Assembly (NCBI GenBank): GCA_003553165.1
Contig: PUOZ01000268.1
Span: 1-24,567, forward strand
DNA from: Thioalkalivibrio sp.
GTDB lineage: Bacteria > Pseudomonadota > Gammaproteobacteria > Ectothiorhodospirales > Ectothiorhodospiraceae
Direction: 5' to 3'
DNA: 24,567 nucleotides
The first letter of the stretch is position 1. Each line of letters begins with the position of its first letter. The translations under genes and the position numbers were made by a program. Of this stretch, positions 1-8,934 are shown piece after piece. A model generated the notes under the pieces. The model did not search any database, was not told the origin of the DNA, and saw nothing but the letters and a program-made list of their open reading frames with translations.

Positions 1-1
1 C

Positions 2-1903
2 CACGCCTGGGAACAGCCGCCCTGGGTCTTCGCGGTCCTGATGGCGGCATGGCTGTGGCGCGTCATCATCCACGCCACCAATGCCCGGCTGCCCGCGCGC
101 TGGGTGATGGTCCTGCTGGTCCTGGCAGGAGGCACGCTGACCTTTGCCGAATTCGGCACGGTCTTCGGGCAACAGGCCGGCACCGCCCTGCTGCTGGTGA
201 TGGTTGCGCTGAAGCTTCTGGAAATTCGCTCGCAACGCGACATCGTAGTGTCCCTGTTCCTGGCCTACTTCGTCGTCGTCACCACCTATTTTTTCAACCA
301 GTCGATTCTGATCGCCGCGTATTCCCTGCTTTCCGCGTGGCTGATCACCGCCGCACTGATCCAGGTGCATGGCGGTCGGGTACTGCCGCTCGGGCGGCTT
401 GCGCGCTCGTCCGGGCTCATGCTGGTGCACGCGTTGCCGATCATGCTGATCCTGTTCCTCGTCTTCCCACGCATCCCCGGGCCGATCTGGGGCAGCCCCC
501 ACGAGGACACGATCGGGCAGACCGGTCTGTCCGATCGCCTGGAATTCGGCGACATCGCGCAATTGCTGGAAAACGAGGCCACCGCGCTGCGGGTCCGCTT
601 CGAGGGCCCTGCCCCGCCCTCGAGTCAGCAGTACTGGCGCGCGCTGGTCATGACCGACTTCGACGGTCGCGGTTGGCGGGTCGACCGCAGCCGACCGGAA
701 ATCCCCGCCGACGGCGACGGACCCGGCGACGTCGCGTATACCGCGACGCTGGAACCGACCCGCGCCCACTACCTCCCCGTGCTGGATTTTCCCGTCGGGA
801 TTCCCGACCATGCCCGCCTCCTCGACAATCTGCAGGTGCTGGCGTCCAGGCGGGTCGACAGCCGCCTGCAGTACGCGGGACACGCCCGGCTGGACGCCCC
901 GCCGGCATGGCCGCTCTCCGCGGACGAACGGACCCGGGCACTCGCGCTTCCCGCCACGGCCGCGCCGCGGGCACGGGTCCAGGCGGGGCTCTGGCGCGCC
1001 GCTCATGGCGACGACGATATGGCCATTGTCCAGGAGGCGCTGCAGCTCTTTGCCGGGGAACCGTTTCGTTACACCCTGCGCCCGCCGCTGCTGGGGGGTG
1101 ACCGCACCGATGCTTTCCTGTTCGAGACCCGTGCCGGCTATTGCGAGCATTATGCCTCCACCCTTGCCGTGCTGATGCGCGCGGCAGGTATTCCCGCACG
1201 GGTGATCACCGGCTATCAGGGCGGACAATGGATGGATGCCGGCAACTACCTGCGTCTGCGCCAGGCCGATGCGCATGCCTGGACCGAGGTCTGGCTGGAG
1301 GACCGGGGCTGGGTCCGGGTCGACCCCACCGCCGCCATCGCCCCGGAGCGCATCGAGACCGGCCTGAGCGGTTGGTTCGGCGAAGACATCGATGCGCCGG
1401 CATTCCTGCGCCGTTCCGGCCTGCCCTGGACGGTGCATTGGCGCCTGCGGATTTCGGACTGGCACGACGTCGCGACCTTCCGTTGGGAGAGCCTGGTCCT
1501 TGCCTTCGATCCCGAACGCCAACGGGAATTGTTCGCGCGCTTCGGGCTCGACGCCACCGACTGGCGCGGTGTCCTGGTCGCGCTGGCTGTCTCCCTGGGT
1601 GGTCTGGGCCTGCTGGCGGGACTGATCGCGCTGTTGCGCCGCCCCCGGGACCGCCGGGATCCGGCACAGCGGGCGCTGGACCGGCTGTCACGGCGGTTGC
1701 GCCGCCAAGGCCTGGCGCGCGAACCGCACGAGACCGCCGCGGCCTACGCCACCCGTGTGCGCGCCGCACGTCCCGAATTGGCCGACCCGCTGGCGGACTT
1801 TGCGCAGGCCTACACACACCTGCGCTACGCCGAACTCGATGCGCAGGAGCGGGAGCAGTTTCAGCGGCAGCTGTGGAGTGCCCTGGGCGCAGCGAAGCGC
1901 TGA
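2..1903 (+). CDS. tgpA: TgpA-family membrane transglutaminase (DUF3488/DUF4129), 5' partial
   Basis: The frame stays open to the left edge, so the true start lies outside the window and the ATG at 41 is internal. Several hydrophobic helices (about residues 1-145 counted from that ATG) precede a periplasmic transglutaminase-like domain. Its catalytic triad is visible: Cys368 in RAGYCEHYAS, His412 in ADAHAWTEVW and Asp428 in WVRVDPTAAI. One more membrane helix follows (about 512-535), then a basic C-terminal DUF4129-type tail. This order is that of TgpA of Pseudomonas aeruginosa, an inner-membrane protein with a periplasmic transglutaminase core linked to envelope integrity; its exact substrate is not settled. 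Relatives usually follow MoxR-type ATPase and DUF58 genes, which would lie left of the window. Roughly 30-50 N-terminal residues appear to be missing. Confidence 0.9.
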   Translation, partial: HAWEQPPWVFAVLMAAWLWRVIIHATNARLPARWVMVLLVLAGGTLTFAEFGTVFGQQAGTALLLVMVALKLLEIRSQRDIVVSLFLAYFVVVTTYFFNQSILIAAYSLLSAWLITAALIQVHGGRVLPLGRLARSSGLMLVHALPIMLILFLVFPRIPGPIWGSPHEDTIGQTGLSDRLEFGDIAQLLENEATALRVRFEGPAPPSSQQYWRALVMTDFDGRGWRVDRSRPEIPADGDGPGDVAYTATLEPTRAHYLPVLDFPVGIPDHARLLDNLQVLASRRVDSRLQYAGHARLDAPPAWPLSADERTRALALPATAAPRARVQAGLWRAAHGDDDMAIVQEALQLFAGEPFRYTLRPPLLGGDRTDAFLFETRAGYCEHYASTLAVLMRAAGIPARVITGYQGGQWMDAGNYLRLRQADAHAWTEVWLEDRGWVRVDPTAAIAPERIETGLSGWFGEDIDAPAFLRRSGLPWTVHWRLRISDWHDVATFRWESLVLAFDPERQRELFARFGLDATDWRGVLVALAVSLGGLGLLAGLIALLRRPRDRRDPAQRALDRLSRRLRRQGLAREPHETAAAYATRVRAARPELADPLADFAQAYTHLRYAELDAQEREQFQRQLWSALGAAKR

Positions 1904-1930
1904 AACGCTGCACCCAGGAAGATGAAAACG

Positions 1931-1959
1931 GATACGCCGGGCTTCAAGCCCGGCGTATC
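1931..1959. terminator. Hairpin between convergent tgpA and iscR
   Basis: A near-perfect palindrome has arms GATACGCCGGGCTT and AAGCCCGGCGTATC around a single central base, giving a stem of about 12-13 bp. Read leftward it is followed by CGTTTTCATCTT, so it fits an intrinsic terminator for iscR. Read rightward no T-tract follows, so for tgpA it would act only weakly or as a 3' stabiliser. Confidence 0.7.
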
Positions 1960-1993
1960 GTGACAGCAAACCGTAGACGGACCGCCGATGCGA

Positions 1994-2470
1994 TCAGGCA
2001 GCGTCGTGACGGAAGATGAAATGATGCCGTGCCCGGCGCTCGTCCTGGCGCCGAGCGACCTTCTGCACCTCCGGCCGGTTCGCGAACTGAGCGAGCGTGA
2101 TCCCATCGAGGAAATCGTACAGCTGCTGGCTCAGGTCATCCCACAGCTCGTGGGTCAGGCAGCGTTCTCCTTGCTGGCAGTCCTTCTGTCCCTTGCATCG
2201 GGTGACGTCCACGGACTCGTCGACGGCCATGATGATATTGGCGATGCTGATCTGGTCCGCACGCTTGGCGAGTCGATAGCCGCCACCCGGACCACGTACG
2301 CCCTCCACCAGACTTGCCTTGCGCAGCTTGGCGAACAGTTGCTCGAGGTAGGACAGGGAAATCCCCTGGCACTGGGAGATGTCGGCCAGGGTTACGGGGC
2401 CGATCCGGTCGTGGATGGCCAGGTCCATCATGGCGGTGACCGCGTAGCGGCCTTTGGTTGACAACTTCAT
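1994..2470 (-). CDS. iscR: Rrf2-family Fe-S cluster regulator IscR
   Basis: Predicted transcription factor that binds a [2Fe-2S] cluster and controls Fe-S assembly genes. The protein (158 aa) begins [18 protein letters not shown]. It has the Rrf2 winged helix with [11 protein letters not shown] and VRGPGGGY, and the IscR ligand set Cys92, Cys98, Cys104 and His107, which is the same numbering as E. coli IscR when the ATG at 2470 is used. That start also has GGAGG 8 bases upstream, whereas an ATG two codons earlier leaves only 2 bases, so 2470 is preferred. The C-terminus is short and basic. No iscS, iscU or other suf/isc gene lies in the window, so it stands alone here. A possible self-binding site lies upstream (2541-2565). 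Confidence 0.93.
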   Translation of the reverse strand: MKLSTKGRYAVTAMMDLAIHDRIGPVTLADISQCQGISLSYLEQLFAKLRKASLVEGVRGPGGGYRLAKRADQISIANIIMAVDESVDVTRCKGQKDCQQGERCLTHELWDDLSQQLYDFLDGITLAQFANRPEVQKVARRQDERRARHHFIFRHDAA

Positions 2471-2540
2471 ATACATCGCCTCCGGGCATTGCTGCTATGG
2501 ATGTGTAAGGCCTTCCGTTTCGGCTCGTGCTTCCATTCCG

Positions 2541-2565
2541 TTTCTTGACCATCCCACTCAGGAAT
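2541..2565 (-). promoter_or_regulatory. Candidate type 1 IscR-binding site upstream of iscR
   Basis: The leftward strand reads ATTCCTGAGT, five bases, then GGTCAAGAAA. The second arm reversed is TTTCTTGACC, giving a 25-bp imperfect dyad that resembles the E. coli type 1 IscR motif (ATASYYGACT-N5-AGTCRRSTAT) at roughly 18 of 25 positions. It lies about 70 bp before the iscR start, suiting autoregulation. No convincing -35/-10 pair was found around it, so the assignment is tentative. Confidence 0.42.
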
Positions 2566-2709
2566 AATTCCATCATTCTGACAGGCTAATGACGAAAGCC
2601 CTCACACATTGTAGGTCATCTGCGCGGGTCGAGCGAGCGCGAAACAAGCGATCTTGCCTTCTCCACGCGCGCGTGGACGCGCGGGACAGGTCCGGGTACA
2701 CGCGCGCCT
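2566..2709. other. GC-rich intergenic stretch, no gene seen
   Basis: No supportable coding region was found between the iscR control region and the repeat element. The stretch is rich in CGCG clusters and includes the perfect 14-bp palindrome CCACGCGCGCGTGG at 2663-2676. Confidence 0.5.
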
Positions 2710-2864
2710 GCGCAACGCCCTCCCGTCCCTTGTGGGAGGCGAGCCTTCTCGGCGACCGAACGGCGGAAAACCTTCGCCCAGCGGCTGGCCTCCCACAGGG
2801 TATCCCCTGAAGCACCCTGAAACAGCGCCGATCCGACCGCGCGCGGAGCTTTGGGTGCTGATCA
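2710..2864 (+). repeat. REP-like repeat locus A, 3' of the L,D-transpeptidase gene
   Basis: It carries one REP core (2731-2755, starting TGTGGGAGGCGAGCCT, one base different from the other copies), a spacer, and an inverted arm GGCCTCCCACAGGG at 2787-2800. The right end, GCGGAGCTTTG then TGATCAAG, matches the right end of the element at 23646-23876. The left end (GCGCAACGCCC) also matches the other copies, but the terminal inverted repeat on that side was not found, so this copy looks truncated on the left. Confidence 0.75.
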
Positions 2865-2878
2865 AGAACGCCGAACCC

Positions 2879-3442
2879 TCAAGACACCCGCTCGAGGATC
2901 ACGACCAGGGAATGCAGAGGCACAAGGGGAAACAATCCGATCAGGTCCTGATTGCGCATCCGGATACAACCGTGCGATGCAGGCGAACCGATCCGCCCCT
3001 CCTCGTCGGTGCCGTGGATGTAGATGTACCGGTCGAAGCTGTCGACATTCCCTCCCCGGTTCACGCCGGGTTCCAGGCCCTCCAGCCAGAAGATGCGCGA
3101 GGTGATCCGGTCGCCGGTACTGCTTGCATCGGGATCGGTCAGGATATCGGCAATCACCCCGGTATCGGTCCGGCCGCGGAAGATGGTCCCAGCGGGTGCC
3201 GCGTCGCCGATACGTTGTGCGATCCAGTGCAGGCCGCGAGGCGTCTGCAGGCTGCCGTCGCGGTTGCCGACACCGCGGGCCGACGTGGACACCGGGAAGA
3301 CCTGAGGCGCCCGCCCGCTCTCGCAGACATAAAGGCGCTGCTCGTCCACGCGCACGATCAGTACCGGCCGGCCCCAGCCCTGCGGTTCGCGCACCAGGGC
3401 ATCGGCAACGACCGCGTCCAACCATTCAGGAGGCTCCACCAT
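2879..3442 (-). CDS. L,D-transpeptidase, YkuD domain
   Basis: Predicted peptidoglycan (or lipoprotein-attachment) transpeptidase of the YkuD/ErfK fold. The 187-aa protein shows the family signature: His143 in YIHGTDEEGR, and His157 and Cys159 in SHGCIRMRNQD, with Cys159 the nucleophile. A strand-rich start of the domain, PVLIVRVDEQRLYVCESG, lies near residues 26-43. There is no signal peptide, membrane helix, LysM or other binding domain, which is unusual for an enzyme expected to act in the periplasm. The ATG at 3442 follows GGGGTGATCG, a usable ribosome site. It lies 40 bp downstream of purF on the same strand and is probably the last gene of that operon. The repeat locus A begins 14 bases beyond its stop. 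Confidence 0.9.
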   Translation of the reverse strand: MVEPPEWLDAVVADALVREPQGWGRPVLIVRVDEQRLYVCESGRAPQVFPVSTSARGVGNRDGSLQTPRGLHWIAQRIGDAAPAGTIFRGRTDTGVIADILTDPDASSTGDRITSRIFWLEGLEPGVNRGGNVDSFDRYIYIHGTDEEGRIGSPASHGCIRMRNQDLIGLFPLVPLHSLVVILERVS

Positions 3443-3482
3443 CGATCACCCCAAAAGCCGCCGGCTGCCCGCCGGACGGCCG

Positions 3483-4994
3483 CTACTTCTTGTTCGCCAG
3501 GTCCAGGACTTCGCCTGCCACGGGCTCCGCCTCGGGCATGCCCGCATCGGCGCGCAGGGAGGCCAGATAATCCAGGTAGTCCGGCGCCAGCCCCGTCACG
3601 TATTCGCCAGTGAATACGGAGCAGTCGAATTTCTCGATGGAGCGGTTGCCCCGCTGTACCGCGGCGACAAGGTCGTCGAGGTCCTGATAGATCAGCCGAT
3701 CGGCGCCGATGGCCGCGCAGACCCCCTCCTCGTCGCGATCGTGGGCGATGAGTTCGTTGGCGGCGGGCATGTCGATGCCGTAGACGTTCGGAAACCGCAC
3801 CGGCGGCGCCGCCGACGCAAAATAGACCTTGCGCGCACCCGCTTCCCGCGCCATCAGCACGATCTCGCGCGACGTGGTTCCGCGAACGATGGAATCGTCC
3901 ACCAGCATCACGTTCTTGTCCCGGAACTCCAGCCCGATCGCGTTCAGTTTCTGCCGCACCGATTTTCGCCGCCGGGTCTGCCCCGGCATGATGAAAGTGC
4001 GGCCGATATACCGGTTCTTGATGAACCCCTCGCGGTATTTGATGCCGAGCTCGTGCGCCATCTCCAGGGCCACGGTACGCCCGGTATCGGGGATCGGCAC
4101 GATGACGTCGATGTCGTGGTCCGGCCAGATGCGCCGGATCTTCTGCCCCAGCCGGGTGCCCATGCGCATCCGCGCCCGGTGCACGAAGACGTTGTCGATT
4201 ACCGAATCGGGGCGCGCGAAATAAACGTGTTCGAAGATGCAGGGGTTGAGCGTCGGGTTCGGCGCACAGCTGCGCGTCGCGACCTCACCGTCCGGCGTGA
4301 TGAAGATGCCTTCTCCCGGGGCCAGGTCGCGCTCGAGTTCGAAGCCCAGCGAATCCAGCGCCGCGCTCTCTGAAGCCACCATCCACTCGACGCCATCCAC
4401 GGTCTCGCGACGGCCATAGACCAGCGGCCGGATGCCGAAGGGATCCCGGAACGCCACCAGCCCGCGCCCGGCGATCATGCCCACGACCGCATACGCACCC
4501 TGGGCGCGCTGGTGGACCCGGACGATGGCGTTGAACACGGACTCGGCGTTCAGTCCATTGTCCAGGAAGCGCAGCAGTTCCTGGGCGAAGACATTGAGCA
4601 GGATCTCCGAATCGGAGTCGGTATTGATGTGCCGGCGATCCGTCGCAAACAGGGCCTGCTTCAGCTCCCGCGCATTGATCAGGTTGCCGTTGTGGCCCAG
4701 CGTGATGCCAAAGGGGGAGTTCACGTAAAACGGTTGCGCTTCGGCGGAACTCGAGGTCCCGGCAGTCGGGTAGCGCACGTGCCCGATCCCCATGTTGCCG
4801 ATCAGACCCCGCATGTGCTGCGCGTGGAACACGTCCCGCACCAGACCGTTGTCCTTGCGCAGGTGGAGGCGCCCCTGTTCATCGGAGGTAACGATACCGG
4901 CGGCATCCTGTCCCCGATGCTGGAGCACCAGCATCGCATCGTAGAGCAACTGATTCACCGCCGCGGTACCGACTACACCGACAACTGCACACAT
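3483..4994 (-). CDS. purF: Amidophosphoribosyltransferase
   Basis: Catalyses the first committed step of purine synthesis, making 5-phosphoribosylamine from PRPP and glutamine in the cytoplasm. The protein has 503 residues (E. coli about 505). Cys2 in MCAVVGVV is the Ntn-type glutaminase nucleophile exposed once Met1 is removed, and the glutaminase domain covers about 1-235 ([23 protein letters not shown]). The phosphoribosyltransferase domain carries the PRPP loop [14 protein letters not shown] at 363-376. The N-terminus MCAVVG differs slightly from the common MCGIVG. It starts 21 bases after the cvpA stop, in the classical dedD-cvpA-purF order. No pur operator was recognised. Confidence 0.97.
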   Translation of the reverse strand: MCAVVGVVGTAAVNQLLYDAMLVLQHRGQDAAGIVTSDEQGRLHLRKDNGLVRDVFHAQHMRGLIGNMGIGHVRYPTAGTSSSAEAQPFYVNSPFGITLGHNGNLINARELKQALFATDRRHINTDSDSEILLNVFAQELLRFLDNGLNAESVFNAIVRVHQRAQGAYAVVGMIAGRGLVAFRDPFGIRPLVYGRRETVDGVEWMVASESAALDSLGFELERDLAPGEGIFITPDGEVATRSCAPNPTLNPCIFEHVYFARPDSVIDNVFVHRARMRMGTRLGQKIRRIWPDHDIDVIVPIPDTGRTVALEMAHELGIKYREGFIKNRYIGRTFIMPGQTRRRKSVRQKLNAIGLEFRDKNVMLVDDSIVRGTTSREIVLMAREAGARKVYFASAAPPVRFPNVYGIDMPAANELIAHDRDEEGVCAAIGADRLIYQDLDDLVAAVQRGNRSIEKFDCSVFTGEYVTGLAPDYLDYLASLRADAGMPEAEPVAGEVLDLANKK

Positions 4995-5014
4995 AGCAGA
5001 ACTCCAGTGGGTGT

Positions 5015-5536
5015 CTACCTTCCCTGTCCGGGATCGACTTCATCGGGAAGGTCGCGCAGTCGTTCCTGGATCCCCTCCGGCAGCAGGTCCAGCACCCAGC
5101 CCACGATACGTTCGAATTCAGGAACCAGCCGGCTCTCCTGCCACCAGGGCTCCTCGGGTATCAGCGTCAGCGAGGCGACGAAGACCAGCAGTGCCACGAT
5201 CAGCACCCCCCGCAACAACCCGAACACGACACCCAACGAGCGGTCGGTGCCGCTCAGGCCGGTGCCACGGACCAGCCGCGTGGCGATGATTCCCGCGAGG
5301 GCGCCCACGATCAGGATCAGGATGAACAGCACCGCAAAGCCGATCCCCAGGCGCAGGGTTTCGTCGCTGACAGCGGCCGGCAGGTAGGCGGCGGCATCCC
5401 CGGCAAAGCGCACGCCCACCCAGATCGCGACGATCCAGGTCACCAGCGAAAACACCTCGCGCACGAAACCGCGATAAAGGCTGATCAGCCCCGACAGGGC
5501 CACCAGGCCGATGAATACGAAGTCAATCCAATTCAC
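5015..5536 (-). CDS. cvpA: CvpA family inner-membrane protein
   Basis: Colicin V production protein family, a multi-pass inner-membrane protein; in other enterobacteria it is tied to envelope and bile tolerance, and its biochemical role is not established. About 173 aa with four hydrophobic helices (about 5-25, 28-48, 65-90, 100-125). Family-typical strings are [23 protein letters not shown] and GLLRGVLIV. The chosen start is GTG at 5536, giving [11 protein letters not shown], which aligns with the E. coli start MVWIDYAII. An in-frame TTG at 5545 would add three residues but sits directly against its GAGAG, so it is less likely. It lies 20 bp upstream of purF and is presumably co-transcribed with it. 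Confidence 0.93.
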   Translation of the reverse strand: MNWIDFVFIGLVALSGLISLYRGFVREVFSLVTWIVAIWVGVRFAGDAAAYLPAAVSDETLRLGIGFAVLFILILIVGALAGIIATRLVRGTGLSGTDRSLGVVFGLLRGVLIVALLVFVASLTLIPEEPWWQESRLVPEFERIVGWVLDLLPEGIQERLRDLPDEVDPGQGR

Positions 5537-5703
5537 GTCGTCCAACTCTCATCTGCATGGCTGTCGCTGTACCCGCCCGCCGCCCATTCGCGTCCATTCC
5601 TTCGCAATTCCAACCGGGGCTCTTCCCGAAAGCGCGCTAGTCTAACCCAGACACCGGCCCCATGATCGCCCATCGTTCGGTGTCGTGCCGATACCGACGG
5701 TCA

Positions 5704-6291
5704 TCACGGATGGGCAATCACAATGCCGGAAACATCCATTCGGCGCTGCACCTCGTCGCGCAGACGCAATGCCTCGTCGCGCTGGGCCCGCGGACCGACC
5801 TTCACACGCCACACCCCGCGGCCATTCGCGCTGGCGCGCTCGACAAAGGCCGGGAAGCCCTCGGCGCGCAGCCGCTGCGCCTGCTCGCGCGCATTCTCCT
5901 CCCGGCCGAAGCTGCCGACCTGCACAGCCCAGCCAACCCCATCGGGCGCCGGCTCGGTCGCCGTCGGGGGCCGAGGAGCTGCCTGGCCCACTGAGCGGGC
6001 GGGCGCAGCGGGCTCGGTGTCGGCCGGACGCCGCGTCGGCGGGACGGGCTCCAGCCCCTGCAGTTCTGGCGCGGTCTGGCCGCGTTGCGCGCGCTCATCC
6101 ATCGGCGGATGCGCGGGACCCGCCGGCGTTTGCGGCACGATGAACGCCGGGCGCTCGGGAACAGGTTGTTCCAGCCCCTGCATGGCCTCGTAACCGGCGC
6201 CGTCGAAGGCCCAGGGAAGAACGAGAACGGCGATGAAGATCAGCACGATCGCGCCGACCATCCGGTAACGCAGGGGCGTCTCCATCGCCAT
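5704..6291 (-). CDS. dedD: SPOR-domain cell division protein DedD-like
   Basis: Predicted inner-membrane protein whose periplasmic SPOR domain binds denuded septal peptidoglycan. About 195 aa: a short cytoplasmic N-terminus, one transmembrane helix (about 11-29, MVGAIVLIFIAVLVLPWAF), a Pro/Ala/Glu-rich periplasmic linker (about 35-118) and a C-terminal SPOR domain (about 120-193: WAVQVGSFGREENAREQA ... VWRVKVGP). The ATG at 6291 is chosen; an upstream in-frame codon at 6297 is TTG and a further ATG lies at 6285, and none has a strong ribosome site. Its position between folC and cvpA is the conserved dedD position. A TATACT box 160 bp upstream may start a dedD-cvpA-purF transcript. Confidence 0.88.
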   Translation of the reverse strand: MAMETPLRYRMVGAIVLIFIAVLVLPWAFDGAGYEAMQGLEQPVPERPAFIVPQTPAGPAHPPMDERAQRGQTAPELQGLEPVPPTRRPADTEPAAPARSVGQAAPRPPTATEPAPDGVGWAVQVGSFGREENAREQAQRLRAEGFPAFVERASANGRGVWRVKVGPRAQRDEALRLRDEVQRRMDVSGIVIAHP

Positions 6292-6450
6292 CGGCAATCA
6301 GCGGACCCGGACCCGCACAGAGCGTGGCAGGCACACCCTGGCGCGGACGGAAACGGAACCCATGAGTGGAAGTGAGACGATCATCAAAGACAGACACCCG
6401 GTTTGTCGCGCCGCGCGGCGCCCGGCAGCCCGTGGCCACCGAAAACCGAG

Positions 6451-6456
6451 AGTATA
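6451..6456 (-). promoter_or_regulatory. Candidate -10 box for dedD-cvpA-purF
   Basis: TATACT on the leftward strand lies in the 213-bp gap between folC and dedD, within the only A/T-rich patch there. No good -35 hexamer is visible 16-18 bases upstream. It would give a leader of about 155 bases before dedD. The rest of this gap shows nothing recognisable. Confidence 0.4.
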
Positions 6457-6504
6457 ACGATCCGTCGAGAGTTTTTCCGCGCAGCCACACCCGCAAAACA
6501 GGGG

Positions 6505-7830
6505 TCAGACCGGCACGGTGTTCACACCGGCCGCCTGCAGCCGCTCCATCACCGCCTGCACGGTCAAGAAAGAACCGAAGACCACGATGCGCCCGTGGCG
6601 CCCGGCCTCCTCCATGGCCACGCTCATGGCAGCCCCCGTTTCGTTTGCGGGGATGACGCGGCTCCCCGGCAAGGCGCCCAGTTCCCGCGCAAGCTCGTGG
6701 GCAGCCAACGCGCGCCGGGACGCGATGGGCACCGGCACCCATACATCGATCTCCGGGTCCAGCGCCGCAAACATCGGTCCGCGTTCCTTATCGGCCATCA
6801 CCGCCACGATCGCCACCACGGGCCCCTGCACGCGATGGCGCGCAAGCCAACCGGCGAGCTCCCTTGCCGACTGGGGATTGTGCGCCACATCCAGGAGCCA
6901 CTCCGGCGTACCGGGAACGCGCTGCAGGCGCCCCGGTGGAGAGGCGCCAAGACCGGCTCTGAGCACTTCCTGGTCCAGGCGGTCTTCAAGACCGAGCAGG
7001 TGGACGACCGCGAGCGCTGTCGCCACGTTCTGTCCCCGGGCGCCGGACAATGCCGTGGTCAGGTCGGGATCGAGCCCCAGATCTGCTGATGCGCCCGCCC
7101 AGCACCAGCGGCCACCGGCAATCGAGCCGTCGAACATGAAATCCTGGCCGAACCGGCACAGCCGCACACCAAGCCTCTGCGCCTCGCGCAACACCGACGC
7201 CGGCGGGCTGACCTCCCCCAGCACCGCCGCCCGACCCGGCCGCAGAATACCCGCCTTCTCCCAGCCGATCCGCTCCCGGTCGTTGCCCAACCAGGCCTGG
7301 TGATCGAGATCGATGCTGGTGATCGCGGCCACGTCCGCGTCCCAGACGTTCACCGCATCCAGGCGCCCGCCCAGACCGACCTCCAGCACCTGGAAATCCA
7401 CCTTGTTCTCGCGAAACAGCCAGGCCGCGGCCAGGGTGCCGAACTCGAAATAGGTCAGGGTACGGGAACCGCGCGCGGCATCCGCGGCGGCGAACGCCCG
7501 GCAGAGATCGTCGTCGGAAACTGGCTCGCCGTTGACCGACACGCGCTCGTTGTAGCGCAGTAGATGCGGAGACGTATAGAGCCCGACCCGGAATCCCATC
7601 GCTTGCAGCAGCGCGGCGACCACCGTGGCGACGGTGCCCTTGCCGTTGGTGCCGGCAACGGTGACGGTCGTGGGGACTTCGGTACGCAGATGGAGGGCAT
7701 CCGCTACGGCGGACACGCGCTCGAGCTCGAGGTCGATGGCCGTGGGATGCAGGGTCTCCTGCCAGGCAAGCCATTCCTGCAGCGTTTGAAAGCGCGTCGT
7801 GGAGGTCTGCACGGGGCGCGAGGCCGTCAC
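6505..7830 (-). CDS. folC: Bifunctional folylpolyglutamate/dihydrofolate synthase
   Basis: Mur-ligase-type enzyme that adds glutamate to dihydropteroate and to folates in the cytoplasm. About 441 aa. The P-loop TVAGTNGKGT lies near residues 57-66, followed by YTSPHLLRYNERV, LTYFEFGTLAAAWLF, LEVGLGGRLDAVN and TSIDLDHQAWLG, all typical of FolC. The C-terminal domain has LLDVAHNPQSARELA. The frame remains open far upstream into accD, but homology to FolC begins only near EWLAWQETLHPTAIDLELERV, so the start must be close to 7830. GTG at 7830 is chosen; GTG at 7812 is an equal candidate, and neither has a clear ribosome site. It follows accD by 104 bp, in the conserved accD-folC order. Confidence 0.94.
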   Translation of the reverse strand: MTASRPVQTSTTRFQTLQEWLAWQETLHPTAIDLELERVSAVADALHLRTEVPTTVTVAGTNGKGTVATVVAALLQAMGFRVGLYTSPHLLRYNERVSVNGEPVSDDDLCRAFAAADAARGSRTLTYFEFGTLAAAWLFRENKVDFQVLEVGLGGRLDAVNVWDADVAAITSIDLDHQAWLGNDRERIGWEKAGILRPGRAAVLGEVSPPASVLREAQRLGVRLCRFGQDFMFDGSIAGGRWCWAGASADLGLDPDLTTALSGARGQNVATALAVVHLLGLEDRLDQEVLRAGLGASPPGRLQRVPGTPEWLLDVAHNPQSARELAGWLARHRVQGPVVAIVAVMADKERGPMFAALDPEIDVWVPVPIASRRALAAHELARELGALPGSRVIPANETGAAMSVAMEEAGRHGRIVVFGSFLTVQAVMERLQAAGVNTVPV

Positions 7831-7934
7831 TCGATGAGACGGTCGATGCCGCAGGGATCGGCATCGGTACCCGCTGCACGGTCCGTCCGGGCGGAGGCCG
7901 CTGCTGATCGACCGCTCGACCCTGGCATACGCGC

Positions 7935-8900
7935 TTAGCCCGGCTGCCTCATATCGCCGGGATCGCGCATCTCGCCGTGGACGAATTCGCCCCCCTGTTC
8001 TCCGGGGACCGCGGAGGTGAACGGGGCTTTCGCCACGGTCGCGGGCGAGATGTGATGGGTCAGCATCGCCAGCAGGGAGGCCAGCCGCGACCGCATCTCG
8101 CGGCGATCGATGATCAGATCGATCGCGCCGTGTTCGAGCAGGAACTCGGAGCGCTGGAATCCCTCGGGCAGGGTCTCGCGCACGGTCTGTTGAATCACCC
8201 GAGGTCCGGCGAAACCGATCAGCGCCTTGGGTTCCGCGGCGTTGATGTCGCCGAGCATGGCCAGACTGGCCGAGACGCCGCCCATGGTCGGGTCGGTCAT
8301 CACCGACACGAAGGGCACGCGCTCCTCGCGCAGTCGCGCCAGCGCGGCACTGGTCTTGGCCATCTGCATCAGCGAGAACAGGGCCTCCTGCATGCGCGCC
8401 CCGCCACTGGCGGAAAAACAAACCAGCGGGATACGCTCCTTCAGCGCCCGCTCGGCGCCCCGGACGAAGCGCTCGCCGACCGCGGAGCCCATGGATCCGC
8501 CCATGAAAAAGAAGTCGAAGGCCGCCGCTACGATGGGCGCCCCCTCCAGTTCGCCGCGCATCACCAGCAGGGCGTCCTTCTCGCCCGTGGCTTTCTGGGC
8601 CGCCGCAAGCCGATCACGGTATTTCTTGCTATCCCGGAATTTCAGAACGTCGGAGGCCTCGACCCCTGACCCGATTTCCTCGCGCGGACCCTCGTCGAGA
8701 AAGACCTCCAGCCGACGGCGCGCACCGATGCGGCGGTGATGCCCGCACTTCGGGCACACGTCGAGGTTCCGCTCCAGTTCCGGCCGATACAGCGTCGCGT
8801 CGCAACCCACGCAACGCACCCAAAGGCCCTCGGGCACCGTGCGCTTGGTCGCGTTGTCGGTGCGGATGCGCGAGGGCATCAACTTCTCGAACCAGCTCAT
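7935..8900 (-). CDS. accD: Acetyl-CoA carboxylase carboxyltransferase subunit beta
   Basis: Beta half of the carboxyltransferase that makes malonyl-CoA for fatty acid synthesis; it works with AccA, which is not in the window. 321 aa. The N-terminus has the four-cysteine zinc ribbon Cys30, Cys33, Cys49 and Cys52 ([11 protein letters not shown] and VCPKCGHH). It is followed by the crotonase-type carboxyltransferase core with [41 protein letters not shown] and [16 protein letters not shown]. The ATG at 8900 gives [12 protein letters not shown], close to the E. coli start MSWIERI. It lies 34 bp after trpA and is probably co-transcribed with it. Confidence 0.97.
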   Translation of the reverse strand: MSWFEKLMPSRIRTDNATKRTVPEGLWVRCVGCDATLYRPELERNLDVCPKCGHHRRIGARRRLEVFLDEGPREEIGSGVEASDVLKFRDSKKYRDRLAAAQKATGEKDALLVMRGELEGAPIVAAAFDFFFMGGSMGSAVGERFVRGAERALKERIPLVCFSASGGARMQEALFSLMQMAKTSAALARLREERVPFVSVMTDPTMGGVSASLAMLGDINAAEPKALIGFAGPRVIQQTVRETLPEGFQRSEFLLEHGAIDLIIDRREMRSRLASLLAMLTHHISPATVAKAPFTSAVPGEQGGEFVHGEMRDPGDMRQPG

Positions 8901-8934
8901 GCATCAGTCCTGTCTTGTGCGCGCGGCCCTGTGC

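Noticed and set aside
6505..8421. A single 638-residue folC frame extending into accD, suggesting a fusion protein
   Set aside because: The upstream 200 residues lie antisense-free but out of frame within accD on the same strand, are Arg/Gly-rich and match nothing. FolC homology starts near 7830 and accD is intact in its own frame.
8916..8934. Possible promoter between trpA and accD
   Set aside because: The gap is only 34 bp and has no recognisable -10 or -35; co-transcription is the simpler reading.
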